Shown one piece after another: positions 1 through 6,277 of a stretch of DNA of 12,396 bases. This stretch comes from Desulfobacterales bacterium (GTDB taxonomy: Bacteria; Desulfobacterota; Desulfobacteria; Desulfobacterales; Desulfobacteraceae). The notes under the pieces are model-generated. The model worked only from the letters and a program-made list of their open reading frames with translations, had not been told where the DNA came from and did not search any database. The position numbers and the translations under genes are program-made. The stretch spans positions 1 to 12,396 of the forward strand of contig JAKSAU010000636.1 of the NCBI GenBank assembly GCA_022361535.1. The letters run 5' to 3'. The stretch's first letter is position 1. Each line of letters opens with the position of its first letter.

Positions 1-1037
1 ACAGAGCCGACAAGAATACCGATAACAGCTATGGTGACGAGCAGAAGCCTGGCTTGGCTAAAATTTTGGTCTGCAAGATCCCTGTCAGTTGCCAGCCCCT
101 TTTGGCTGGAGGCAACGATTTGCGTCATTATGGCTGATGCCTGGTTCAGGGCCTGCCGTCCTTCGGTCATGGATAATGCAAATGCCTGGGAGTTGGAATT
201 CTGAGCAGCCAGTTCGGTTATTTTTTCACTGACAGCAGTGAACTGGCTGAACAGGTCTTTGGCTGACTGGAAATCTTTTTTAGACTGTTCATTAACTGTA
301 GAAGCCAGGCTATCAAATTCTTTTGAAATAGGTTCTTTTAGCTGGTTGATTCGCTGGATTAATTCCTGGGTTTTTGCCGTATCCCTGGAAAGAATAATGG
401 CCTGCTCTGTGTTTTCTAACTCCCGGATGGAACTGAGCAGTCTTGCCCATCGCTTCATCAGACCTCCAACTTCAGAAAGCAACATGGCATCGAATAACAT
501 GGTGGCATCGTTAAATTCCTGCTCGTAATTGCCCAATACGGTTTCAACATGATTGCCTATGGATGTGATCAAAGGCCCTGCTTCATTGGCTGCCATCTGG
601 GCAGCCTTATAGTTGGTATTGGCTGTTGTTAGTTGTGAAATGCTGGTATGGACTGACATGAGTTGGGAAAATGCTTTTTCAAACAGCGTCAGTTTCTTTT
701 TTTCATCAGCTCCGGTAATGGTTGACAGTTGTTTGATCTGCTGTCTGATTCGTTTTTCTGCAGCTGCAATAAGGTCTGCGTAATCTTTCATTTCAGCCTC
801 ATCTTCGGAGATGAGCATATTTTTTTCAGCACCGGAAATAAGCAGCAGGTCTTTTTCAATACTTGTGGCTAGTATGATTTTTTCAGCAGACGTGTTGACA
901 ATTTTTGTGATCTGCCCTCTCATACCTGAGAGATTCCACACGCCAACTATTCCAATAGAGAATGCAATCAGGATAAAAATAAGTACGACAAAGGAAAATT
1001 TAATTTTCAGGCTGATTCGTCTCTGTTTATCGGCCAT
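1..1037 (-). CDS. Methyl-accepting chemotaxis protein, N-terminal part (cut by window edge)
   Basis: Membrane chemoreceptor, or a closely related sensor; the cytoplasmic signalling half lies beyond base 1. I read 345 uninterrupted codons from the ATG at 1035-1037, preceded at 1042-1047 by AGGAGA on the minus strand, a good ribosome binding site. Residues 1-8 are basic (MADKQRRI). A first membrane helix follows at about residues 10-33, then roughly 290 residues of charged, alanine- and glutamine-rich helix with no beta-like stretches. A second membrane helix starts at about residue 326 (LLLVTIAVIGILVG). This layout is that of receptors with a periplasmic helical-bundle sensor (4HB or a longer helical bimodular type). 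The HAMP domain and methyl-accepting coiled coil are expected next but are not visible, so a histidine kinase or diguanylate cyclase with the same sensor remains possible. The ligand is unknown. Confidence 0.72.
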   Translation of the reverse strand, partial: MADKQRRISLKIKFSFVVLIFILIAFSIGIVGVWNLSGMRGQITKIVNTSAEKIILATSIEKDLLLISGAEKNMLISEDEAEMKDYADLIAAAEKRIRQQIKQLSTITGADEKKKLTLFEKAFSQLMSVHTSISQLTTANTNYKAAQMAANEAGPLITSIGNHVETVLGNYEQEFNDATMLFDAMLLSEVGGLMKRWARLLSSIRELENTEQAIILSRDTAKTQELIQRINQLKEPISKEFDSLASTVNEQSKKDFQSAKDLFSQFTAVSEKITELAAQNSNSQAFALSMTEGRQALNQASAIMTQIVASSQKGLATDRDLADQNFSQARLLLVTIAVIGILVGS

Positions 1038-1190
1038 GGTATCTCCTCTAAATTTGGGGAATGGTATTCTCCCATCAGGGCCACACCCTAAAAGGTTTTT
1101 AGCACGGCTCTTAAATAAAAACCGCGTCTTTGTCCTTTATTGTTAAAATTAGATTTGAGTCTACCTAAAAGCTAAGCGGGAATCAAGGTT

Positions 1191-1577
1191 TCATGATGCC
1201 ATTTCCATCATATCCTTAATGATATTCTCAAGTTCGCCCCTGTTAACCAATGTCATATCAGTTCCCTTTTTGTCTACAAAGTCACTGACTGTGATCCTTG
1301 TTTCGAATTTTTCAATCGGGGTTTTCATTTCAAGTTCAAGGGTAGGCCATTCATGTTCCATCTCTACATGGACCATGCCCGCAGGTGTTTTATATACAAA
1401 CTCATACTCTGCCTCTTCTTCTAAACTGACACCACCGACATTGGTAGGCGTCCTCTGGGATATCTTTTCCCAGTCCCGGCAGATCATTTCATCTATTTTT
1501 TCGATGAGAAAATCATCCATTTTAGCATACGCAGCAGCACTTTGAAGGCTTTTTTTGATCTTGTCGAAAAATCCCAT
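1191..1577 (-). CDS. Conserved-looking acidic protein of unknown function, downstream of prmA
   Basis: I do not recognise this 128-residue protein. It begins with an amphipathic basic helix (MGFFDKIKKSLQSA), followed by a Glu-rich helical stretch (residues about 21-40). The second half is beta-like, alternating charged and hydrophobic residues (about 57-110), and a short helix ends the protein. There is no signal peptide, membrane segment or metal-binding cluster; the only cysteine is C33. It is probably cytoplasmic. The start is well supported: AAGGAG lies at 1585-1590 on the minus strand, just upstream of the ATG at 1577. Only 24 bases separate it from the prmA stop, so it is very likely translated from the prmA transcript. 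No function can be inferred beyond that linkage. Confidence 0.8.
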   Translation of the reverse strand: MGFFDKIKKSLQSAAAYAKMDDFLIEKIDEMICRDWEKISQRTPTNVGGVSLEEEAEYEFVYKTPAGMVHVEMEHEWPTLELEMKTPIEKFETRITVSDFVDKKGTDMTLVNRGELENIIKDMMEMAS

Positions 1578-1601
1578 ATTTAAACTCCTTAAAGATAAAG
1601 G

Positions 1602-2525
1602 TTAAATTTCTTTTTTACGAACTACCATGGCCACCCACTCGTCCTGGGTCATTTCCTTGATGCATTCCAACCCGGCAGCATTTAATGCGTCTATGACATC
1701 AGGCTGCCGTTCTTTTATGATACCAGAAAGCACTGCTAATCCGTCACTGGCCATCCGTTTTTTTATATGCGGGGTAATGTCAACGATAACCTGGGCAATA
1801 ATATTTGCTGTCACAAGGTCGTAACAGCTTTGCCGGGTCTTGTCCAAGGTGGCCGTGTCAAGGGTGAAAAGATCGGGGGCAATATTATTTTTCTGCATAT
1901 TTTCCCGGGTAATGTCAACTGCCATGGGGTCGGTATCAATACCAAAAATGTGTTTAGCCCCAAGTTTTGCTGCGGCAATCATTAGTATTCCGGAGCCGCA
2001 TCCTACATCCAGAACCGATTGGCCCGGGACAAGGTGCTCCTCTATTAATGCCAAACACATGGCTGTGGTTGGGTGTGTGCCGGTACCAAATGCCATTCCC
2101 GGATCAATATGGATAACGACATCATCACTTGTTTGGGTGTAGGGTTTCCAATCAGGCTTTACCACAATCCGATCTGTTATCCGGGTAACATTAAAATACT
2201 CTTTCCACGCATGAGCCCAGTCTTTTTCATCCACAAGATCGACTTTTTGGGTTACCTGAATGCCCAATCCGTCAAGATCCGCAAGCTTGGCCGTGATTTT
2301 ATCGATAATAATGTCAGATGCATCCATGTGTGGCAGATAACCGATGATGGCATTTTGTTCGGGCGGTGCTAAAGTTTTTGTCCCAAAACCTTCATCCGGC
2401 TCAGGAATCGGGATGTTGCACACCACACCTTTAAGATTGAATGAGAAAAAAACGTGGCAGATGAGCTCTTCTGCCAAAGAGATGTTTTCCGTGTTGAATT
2501 CGGCTGTGATTTTTCTGAATTTCAT
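1602..2525 (-). CDS. prmA: Ribosomal protein L11 methyltransferase PrmA
   Basis: Predicted cytoplasmic SAM-dependent methyltransferase that trimethylates ribosomal protein L11. From the ATG at 2525 the protein is 307 residues, close to the usual length of about 290-310. It has an N-terminal substrate-recognition region (residues 1-130) and the PrmA hallmark DPGMAFGTGTHPTT at 141-154. SAM motif I, VLDVGCGSG, is at 171-179, an acidic residue ends the next strand (GIDTDP, about 195-200), and a TANI motif near 239-242 stands in the catalytic NPP-type position. A TTG codon at 2609 would extend the frame by 28 residues. That start lies upstream of the promoter at 2563-2591, and the extension (KIIFFYKNFKK) does not look like PrmA, so I reject it. 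The ATG has no clear Shine-Dalgarno sequence (GACTTAACCCCC precedes it). It is the first gene of a unit with the 128-residue protein downstream. Confidence 0.93.
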   Translation of the reverse strand: MKFRKITAEFNTENISLAEELICHVFFSFNLKGVVCNIPIPEPDEGFGTKTLAPPEQNAIIGYLPHMDASDIIIDKITAKLADLDGLGIQVTQKVDLVDEKDWAHAWKEYFNVTRITDRIVVKPDWKPYTQTSDDVVIHIDPGMAFGTGTHPTTAMCLALIEEHLVPGQSVLDVGCGSGILMIAAAKLGAKHIFGIDTDPMAVDITRENMQKNNIAPDLFTLDTATLDKTRQSCYDLVTANIIAQVIVDITPHIKKRMASDGLAVLSGIIKERQPDVIDALNAAGLECIKEMTQDEWVAMVVRKKEI

Positions 2526-2541
2526 GGGGGTTAAGTCTTTC

Positions 2542-2570
2542 TTGAAATTTTTATAAAAAAAGATTATTTT
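2542..2570 (+). promoter_or_regulatory. Possible promoter of the molybdopterin-fold/histidine kinase operon
   Basis: TTGAAA (2542-2547), 17 bases, then TATTTT (2565-2570) matches the sigma70 consensus at 5/6 and 4/6. It overlaps the prmA promoter on the opposite strand. The region is very AT-rich, so chance matches are likely; CATAAT at 2572-2577 is an alternative -10 without a good -35. Confidence 0.3.
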
Positions 2571-2591
2571 GCATAATTTTAAGATTGTCAA
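2563..2591 (-). promoter_or_regulatory. Sigma70-type promoter of prmA
   Basis: On the minus strand TTGACA (2591-2586) is followed, after exactly 17 bases, by AATAAT (2568-2563). This is a perfect -35 and a 5/6 -10 at the ideal spacing. Transcription would begin near 2556 and give a leader of about 30 bases before the prmA ATG at 2525. This agrees with that start and not with the TTG at 2609. Confidence 0.65.
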
Positions 2592-2620
2592 ACTATTAAT
2601 TTTCCGCAAGTTGAGGAATC

Positions 2621-3547
2621 ATGATCAGAAAAACCGTGAAAACTATATATCTGTGTGTCCTTTTGGGTCTTTTGGTTTTCAACTTGTTTACACCTCCCTT
2701 ATGGGCCAATGAGTCAGTTAAAGTGATGGGCTCAGATATCGGCTGGCCCGTATTTTCCAATGTTGACATATCTTCTGTACATCCCTTTGCAGAGCAGTTT
2801 GAAACAATTGATCCTAATTTTTTAGATGATGGTGTAACTGCATTTAAAGGGGTGCGGCTGTCAAAACTTTTGGATGTAGCAGGAGTTAATGCTGGTTCAG
2901 GTATCACCATGATTGGTTCGGACCAATATGTTGGTTTTTTGCCGGCAGGCTATCTGAATCAGAGTTTTTTGGTCTGGGAAATGAACCAAAAACCGATTCC
3001 TGCGATCAAAGGCGGTCCGTTGAAAATTATGTTTCCTGACTCAATCGGGATGCATACGTCCTGCTATACATGGTACCTGGAAGCCATTGTTGCAGATCCG
3101 TTGAAAAATGCCGAGCTTACAGTCGAAATTAAAGAAACGAAAAAGGTGTTTAGCAAGGAAGAATTGCACCCCTTGAGCGAACCGCTCAAGCCGGCGTTGT
3201 TCTCCATGGCCCAGGGATGTCGAAATGAATTTGAAAAGCAGTCGGGTGGGAAAAAAGTTATGGCGGTTCCCCTATCAGCGCTGTTGCAGCAGAAGGGCAA
3301 ACCTTTAGATAAATCCAAGTTCAGCTTTATCCAGGTGAAGCCATTTGTTGGCCCTGCGATAACATTTGAACCGAAAATTTTAGATTATCCTGTTACCATA
3401 ATCATCAGCTGTGACGGCCACCGACTTCATCCTGCCCTTGGAGGCCCCTTTTCGTTGGTCTTCCCGCTGGAAGACTATTCGGAGCTTGGAAGTGTCGTTC
3501 CAGAATCCGGGGCCTTGTTTTTTCTTGAGAAGATAGTTGCCAGGTGA
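2621..3547 (+). CDS. Exported protein with two sulfite-oxidase-like (molybdopterin-binding fold) domains
   Basis: The 308-residue product starts at an ATG preceded by GAGGAA (2613-2618). Residues 1-29 form a classical Sec signal peptide: basic start, hydrophobic core, likely cleavage after PLWA. The mature part looks like two copies of the oxidoreductase molybdopterin-binding fold. Copy one (about 72-160) has GVRLSKLLDVAGV, DQYVGFLPA and a conserved-looking GGPLKIMFPD. Copy two (about 200-290) has AVPLSALLQQ, SCDGHRLHPA and GGPFSLVFPL. Catalytic sulfite oxidase/MsrP enzymes carry a Mo-coordinating cysteine shortly before the G-x-x-L-x-x-LL stretch. Copy one has none there, and copy two has only C200 at a loosely similar place, so an enzymatic role is doubtful. 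The stop codon overlaps the start of the histidine kinase, so I infer a periplasmic ligand- or cofactor-sensing partner for that kinase. The fold assignment is by motif reading alone. Confidence 0.7.
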   Translation: MIRKTVKTIYLCVLLGLLVFNLFTPPLWANESVKVMGSDIGWPVFSNVDISSVHPFAEQFETIDPNFLDDGVTAFKGVRLSKLLDVAGVNAGSGITMIGSDQYVGFLPAGYLNQSFLVWEMNQKPIPAIKGGPLKIMFPDSIGMHTSCYTWYLEAIVADPLKNAELTVEIKETKKVFSKEELHPLSEPLKPALFSMAQGCRNEFEKQSGGKKVMAVPLSALLQQKGKPLDKSKFSFIQVKPFVGPAITFEPKILDYPVTIIISCDGHRLHPALGGPFSLVFPLEDYSELGSVVPESGALFFLEKIVAR

Positions 3548-5238
3548 TGATGTTTTCTCCACGAACACTTCAGACAAAGCTATTGGTATCTGTTTTTTTT
3601 ATTGTTATTTTTACCGTTACGACGATGACGGCACTGGTAATTTATATTGAAAAACGGCAAAACCAGGAAAATGAGCTAGAGCGGATTTTCTATAAAACAG
3701 AAGCTATGAATAAAAGATTGGGTCATCTCATGTACAGTAGAAACTGGAGATTCGTGATGATGACACTGTCTAATGCGAAAAAGGCAGATCCCTCGATGGT
3801 CTTTTTTACGATCACGGGCACTGATGGTAAGGTTTTGATCTCGGACGATGAAACACTTGTGGGATCAAATACTTACAATACGACCCGTATCATTGACCCT
3901 GATCAGCCCCTTGTTTTGAAAGAAGGAGAAAAAAACAATCACAATGGTTCTGATAGATTTGCAATTTTTCTTTCACAGTATTTAGCTGAATTAGACAGTT
4001 CTCCCCGCTCTCCATCGAGCCACGAAATAATCTTCGAAGCGGTATATGATATTTCCTACTTAGGCGATGCCTTAGGAACGCTCAGGGTCGGCTTTACAAG
4101 GGAAGATATGCGGAACAGGCTCTTGTTTCTAACCAGCGGGATGCTGGGTACGGGTATGCTTGTACTTATTGCTATTCTTGTAATGATTTTTCTGGTGATA
4201 CGCAACCATATGATTCCAATGGACTCTTTTGTCCGGCATATCTCCGGTGTTGATTTAAACCGAAGCGGCAAAAGCCTTAAAGATAGTCTTGCGGATGTGT
4301 CTTTGGAGGCTAAATCCGGAGAAACAAAGGATGTGCGACAACTCAAACAAGCCTTTAACCATATACGCGGGCAGTTTTTTCTGGCTTGGGATCAGTTGGA
4401 ACAGCATAGAAATAACCTGGAGCAGATGGTTGAAGAGCGAACCCAGGCCCTTAACCAATCCAACGAACAACTCAGCCTGCAAATAAAGGAACGAAAAGAG
4501 ATTGAGGCCCGGATTCTCACGGTGCAGAAGTTAGAGGCCATCGGCACCCTCGCCGGAGGAATCGCACATGAGTTTAATAACCTGTTTATGGCCATTACCG
4601 GCTATTCGACATTGATTCAAAAAAAGGCGGAGCCAGGGCATCCGAATATTGAAAAGGCAGAGAAAATTCGGCAGTTGGTTGAAACAGGTTCACAGTCTGT
4701 ACAACAACTTCTGGGTTTTGCAAGGAGCGGAAAGTATGAACCGGGGCCATTGAATTTAAACGAGGTTTTAAAACTCAACCTGGTGATTTTGTCCAGCAGC
4801 AAGAAGGGGTTAACGGTCGACACCGATTATTCAAAGAACCTTTGGACTGTATATGCAGATCGCTCACAATTGGAACAGGTTGCCATGAATCTGATGCTCA
4901 ATGCTGTTGAGGCCATGTCTGGCAAAGGCCGTATCCGAGTAAAGACACAAAATCTTGAGTTGCAGGGTTTTCAGGTTTCCTTGGAAAAAAAGGTGTCAGG
5001 CAGGTTCGTGATGTTTTCAGTGGATGACAGCGGAATAGGAATACATCCTGATGTGTTGCCCAGGATATTTGATCCATTCTATACCACCAAAGAGATGGGT
5101 AAGGGCTCAGGAATGGGCTTGGCTTCTGTTTTTGGCATCATAGAAAATCATGGCGGCTTCACCATGGTGGAAAGTGAGCTGGAAAAAGGCAGTATTTTTA
5201 GCGTCTACCTCCCTGTTCTTGCAGAAGACACCCTTTGA
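3547..5238 (+). CDS. Membrane sensor histidine kinase
   Basis: Sensor kinase of about 563 residues. A membrane helix at about 11-34 is followed by an extracytoplasmic sensor of about 155 residues. Its FFTITGTDGKVLISDDE segment is typical of a single-Cache/PAS-like fold. A second membrane helix lies at about 192-218, then a HAMP-like linker and a coiled coil (about 280-320). The HisKA helix has the phosphoacceptor H341 in GGIAHEFNN. The ATPase domain shows the N box NLMLNAVEAM from N448, DDSGIGI from D493, the F box FDPFYTTK and the glycine-rich GSGMGLASV. There is no receiver domain, so phosphotransfer must be to a separate regulator. The ATG at 3547 shares one base with the preceding TGA (ATGA-type overlap), which implies translational coupling; GTG 3544 and ATG 3550 are in-frame alternatives. 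The coupled molybdopterin-fold protein is the likely sensory partner. Confidence 0.9.
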   Translation: MMFSPRTLQTKLLVSVFFIVIFTVTTMTALVIYIEKRQNQENELERIFYKTEAMNKRLGHLMYSRNWRFVMMTLSNAKKADPSMVFFTITGTDGKVLISDDETLVGSNTYNTTRIIDPDQPLVLKEGEKNNHNGSDRFAIFLSQYLAELDSSPRSPSSHEIIFEAVYDISYLGDALGTLRVGFTREDMRNRLLFLTSGMLGTGMLVLIAILVMIFLVIRNHMIPMDSFVRHISGVDLNRSGKSLKDSLADVSLEAKSGETKDVRQLKQAFNHIRGQFFLAWDQLEQHRNNLEQMVEERTQALNQSNEQLSLQIKERKEIEARILTVQKLEAIGTLAGGIAHEFNNLFMAITGYSTLIQKKAEPGHPNIEKAEKIRQLVETGSQSVQQLLGFARSGKYEPGPLNLNEVLKLNLVILSSSKKGLTVDTDYSKNLWTVYADRSQLEQVAMNLMLNAVEAMSGKGRIRVKTQNLELQGFQVSLEKKVSGRFVMFSVDDSGIGIHPDVLPRIFDPFYTTKEMGKGSGMGLASVFGIIENHGGFTMVESELEKGSIFSVYLPVLAEDTL

Positions 5239-5257
5239 CATCCATTGAAGAGTATGT

Positions 5258-6085
5258 ATGAAAAATCCCTACGAAAATCTCCATATTTATAATTTTAACG
5301 GTATCCCGGCCCCACATCCCGGGTTGGCATCACATGACGCTTACCTTGGCACCTGGGAAGAAGACGGGACTTCTTTTCTGTTTTTTAATGAACCTGCAGA
5401 TGGCATTGTATCTGAGCTTGAGGCATCAAACCCTGATATTACATTTGTCCAGCACTATGAAATGAGCTGTGAACAATGGCACGGGGATCGTATAGAACCG
5501 TATTGGGTAGAAAATTTCTGTATAGCCCCACCCTGGGACAGGCCGGATCCCGGTGACCTGGAGGGTAAAGGGCTTGAGATACTTTTGGATCCGGGGGTGG
5601 TTTTTGGTACTGGCCGCCACCAGACAACAGAAGACTGCCTGACACTGATCCACAGGGTGATGTCAAAGCAATCCATTGGCAGAGTGCTGGACATTGGTAC
5701 CGGTACCGGGTTGTTGTCCTTAGGGGCCGCAGCCCTTGGTTGCCGCCAGGTCATGGCCTGCGATTTCAATAGCCTTGCCGTAAAAACCTGTCTTGCGAAC
5801 ATCCGCCTCAACCGGTTTGAGGACAGGGTGTTAGCGTTTATCGCCAAGGGCGAAGAAATGATATCCATTCCAAGTGATCTACTGGTGGCCAATATTCACT
5901 ATGATGTGATGCAGCACATTATTTCCCATCCGGGATTCCTTGAAAAACCCTGGTTTATTTTATCCGGGTTGTTAAATTCAGAGGCTAGCAAAGTGCTTGC
6001 ATTTTTAAAGAAAAGGCCTGTCCATATAGTTGAACGAAGATGCCCGGACGGAATATGGAACACCATTTTGGGCAAACGGCTTTAA
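5258..6085 (+). CDS. PrmA-like SAM-dependent methyltransferase (second, divergent copy)
   Basis: A 275-residue cytoplasmic methyltransferase of the L11-methyltransferase family. DPGVVFGTGRHQTT at 111-124 corresponds to the PrmA hallmark, VLDIGTGTG at 143-151 is SAM motif I, ACDF at about 167-170 ends strand two, and VANIHYD at 210-216 is the counterpart of the catalytic TANI region. The first 100 residues differ from the true PrmA encoded at 1602-2525, and that is the substrate-recognition part in this family. I infer another protein substrate rather than L11. The start ATG has GAAGAG at 5247-5252 and lies only 19 bases after the kinase stop, so it is probably the third gene of the signalling operon. 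Its substrate is unknown. A methylase acting on a component of the neighbouring sensory system is possible, but only the location suggests it. Confidence 0.8.
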   Translation: MKNPYENLHIYNFNGIPAPHPGLASHDAYLGTWEEDGTSFLFFNEPADGIVSELEASNPDITFVQHYEMSCEQWHGDRIEPYWVENFCIAPPWDRPDPGDLEGKGLEILLDPGVVFGTGRHQTTEDCLTLIHRVMSKQSIGRVLDIGTGTGLLSLGAAALGCRQVMACDFNSLAVKTCLANIRLNRFEDRVLAFIAKGEEMISIPSDLLVANIHYDVMQHIISHPGFLEKPWFILSGLLNSEASKVLAFLKKRPVHIVERRCPDGIWNTILGKRL

Positions 6086-6097
6086 TATTATCCCATT

Positions 6098-6114
6098 GCT
6101 TAGGTTAAGCTTTT
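6098..6114 (+). terminator. Weak candidate terminator after the PrmA-like gene
   Basis: GCTTA (6098-6102), loop GGT, TAAGC (6106-6110), then TTTT (6111-6114). A stem of only 5 AT-rich pairs would terminate poorly, so read-through into the HD-GYP gene is possible. Confidence 0.25.
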
Positions 6115-6135
6115 GCAAGCATGTTTTTACTCGGT

Positions 6136-6170
6136 TGCATTGACAGAAGCTGAGTAATTATGCAATGACA
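6136..6170 (+). repeat. Pair of 10-bp direct repeats upstream of the HD-GYP gene
   Basis: TGCATTGACA (6136-6145) and TGCAATGACA (6161-6170) match at 9 of 10 positions, 25 bases start to start. TTGCAT (6135-6140) and ATGCAA (6160-6165) also form an inverted pair. They lie about 110-140 bases before the HD-GYP start and could be binding sites for a regulator. TTGACA at 6140-6145 resembles a -35 box, but I find no good -10 at the proper distance. Confidence 0.3.
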
Positions 6171-6267
6171 AGGCTTTAAATTTAGAAAATAATGTCAGGG
6201 ATGGGTATTGTTTTCGATAGTTGTAAAATAACATACAGGGTCGGCAGGTATGTACGGAAAACTTATT

Positions 6268-6273
6268 GGGAGG
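6268..6273 (+). promoter_or_regulatory. Ribosome binding site that fixes the HD-GYP start
   Basis: GGGAGG lies 4 bases before the ATG at 6278. An upstream in-frame TTG at 6266 would overlap this site, so translation should begin at 6278 with MAKYKILIVDDS, the usual first strand of a receiver domain. Confidence 0.75.
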
Positions 6274-6277
6274 CTGG

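Noticed and set aside
811..1146. 111-codon plus-strand open frame at the left end
   Set aside because: It overlaps the chemoreceptor coding frame and its leader. The minus-strand reading has a ribosome binding site, two membrane helices and a family-like layout.
2526..2609. N-terminal extension of prmA from TTG at 2609
   Set aside because: It would start upstream of a well-formed promoter on the same strand (2563-2591), and the extra residues do not resemble PrmA. The ATG at 2525 gives the normal family start.
3547..5238. Hybrid kinase with its own receiver domain
   Set aside because: The protein ends 20-30 residues after the last ATPase motif; no receiver aspartate or lysine motif follows.
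5455..5892. 145-codon minus-strand open frame inside the PrmA-like gene
   Set aside because: Antisense shadow; low-complexity Ser/Pro/Arg-rich translation with no motif.
6140..6168. TTGACA at 6140 as a promoter for the HD-GYP gene
   Set aside because: The base run 16-18 positions downstream (GCAATGA) does not resemble a -10 box.
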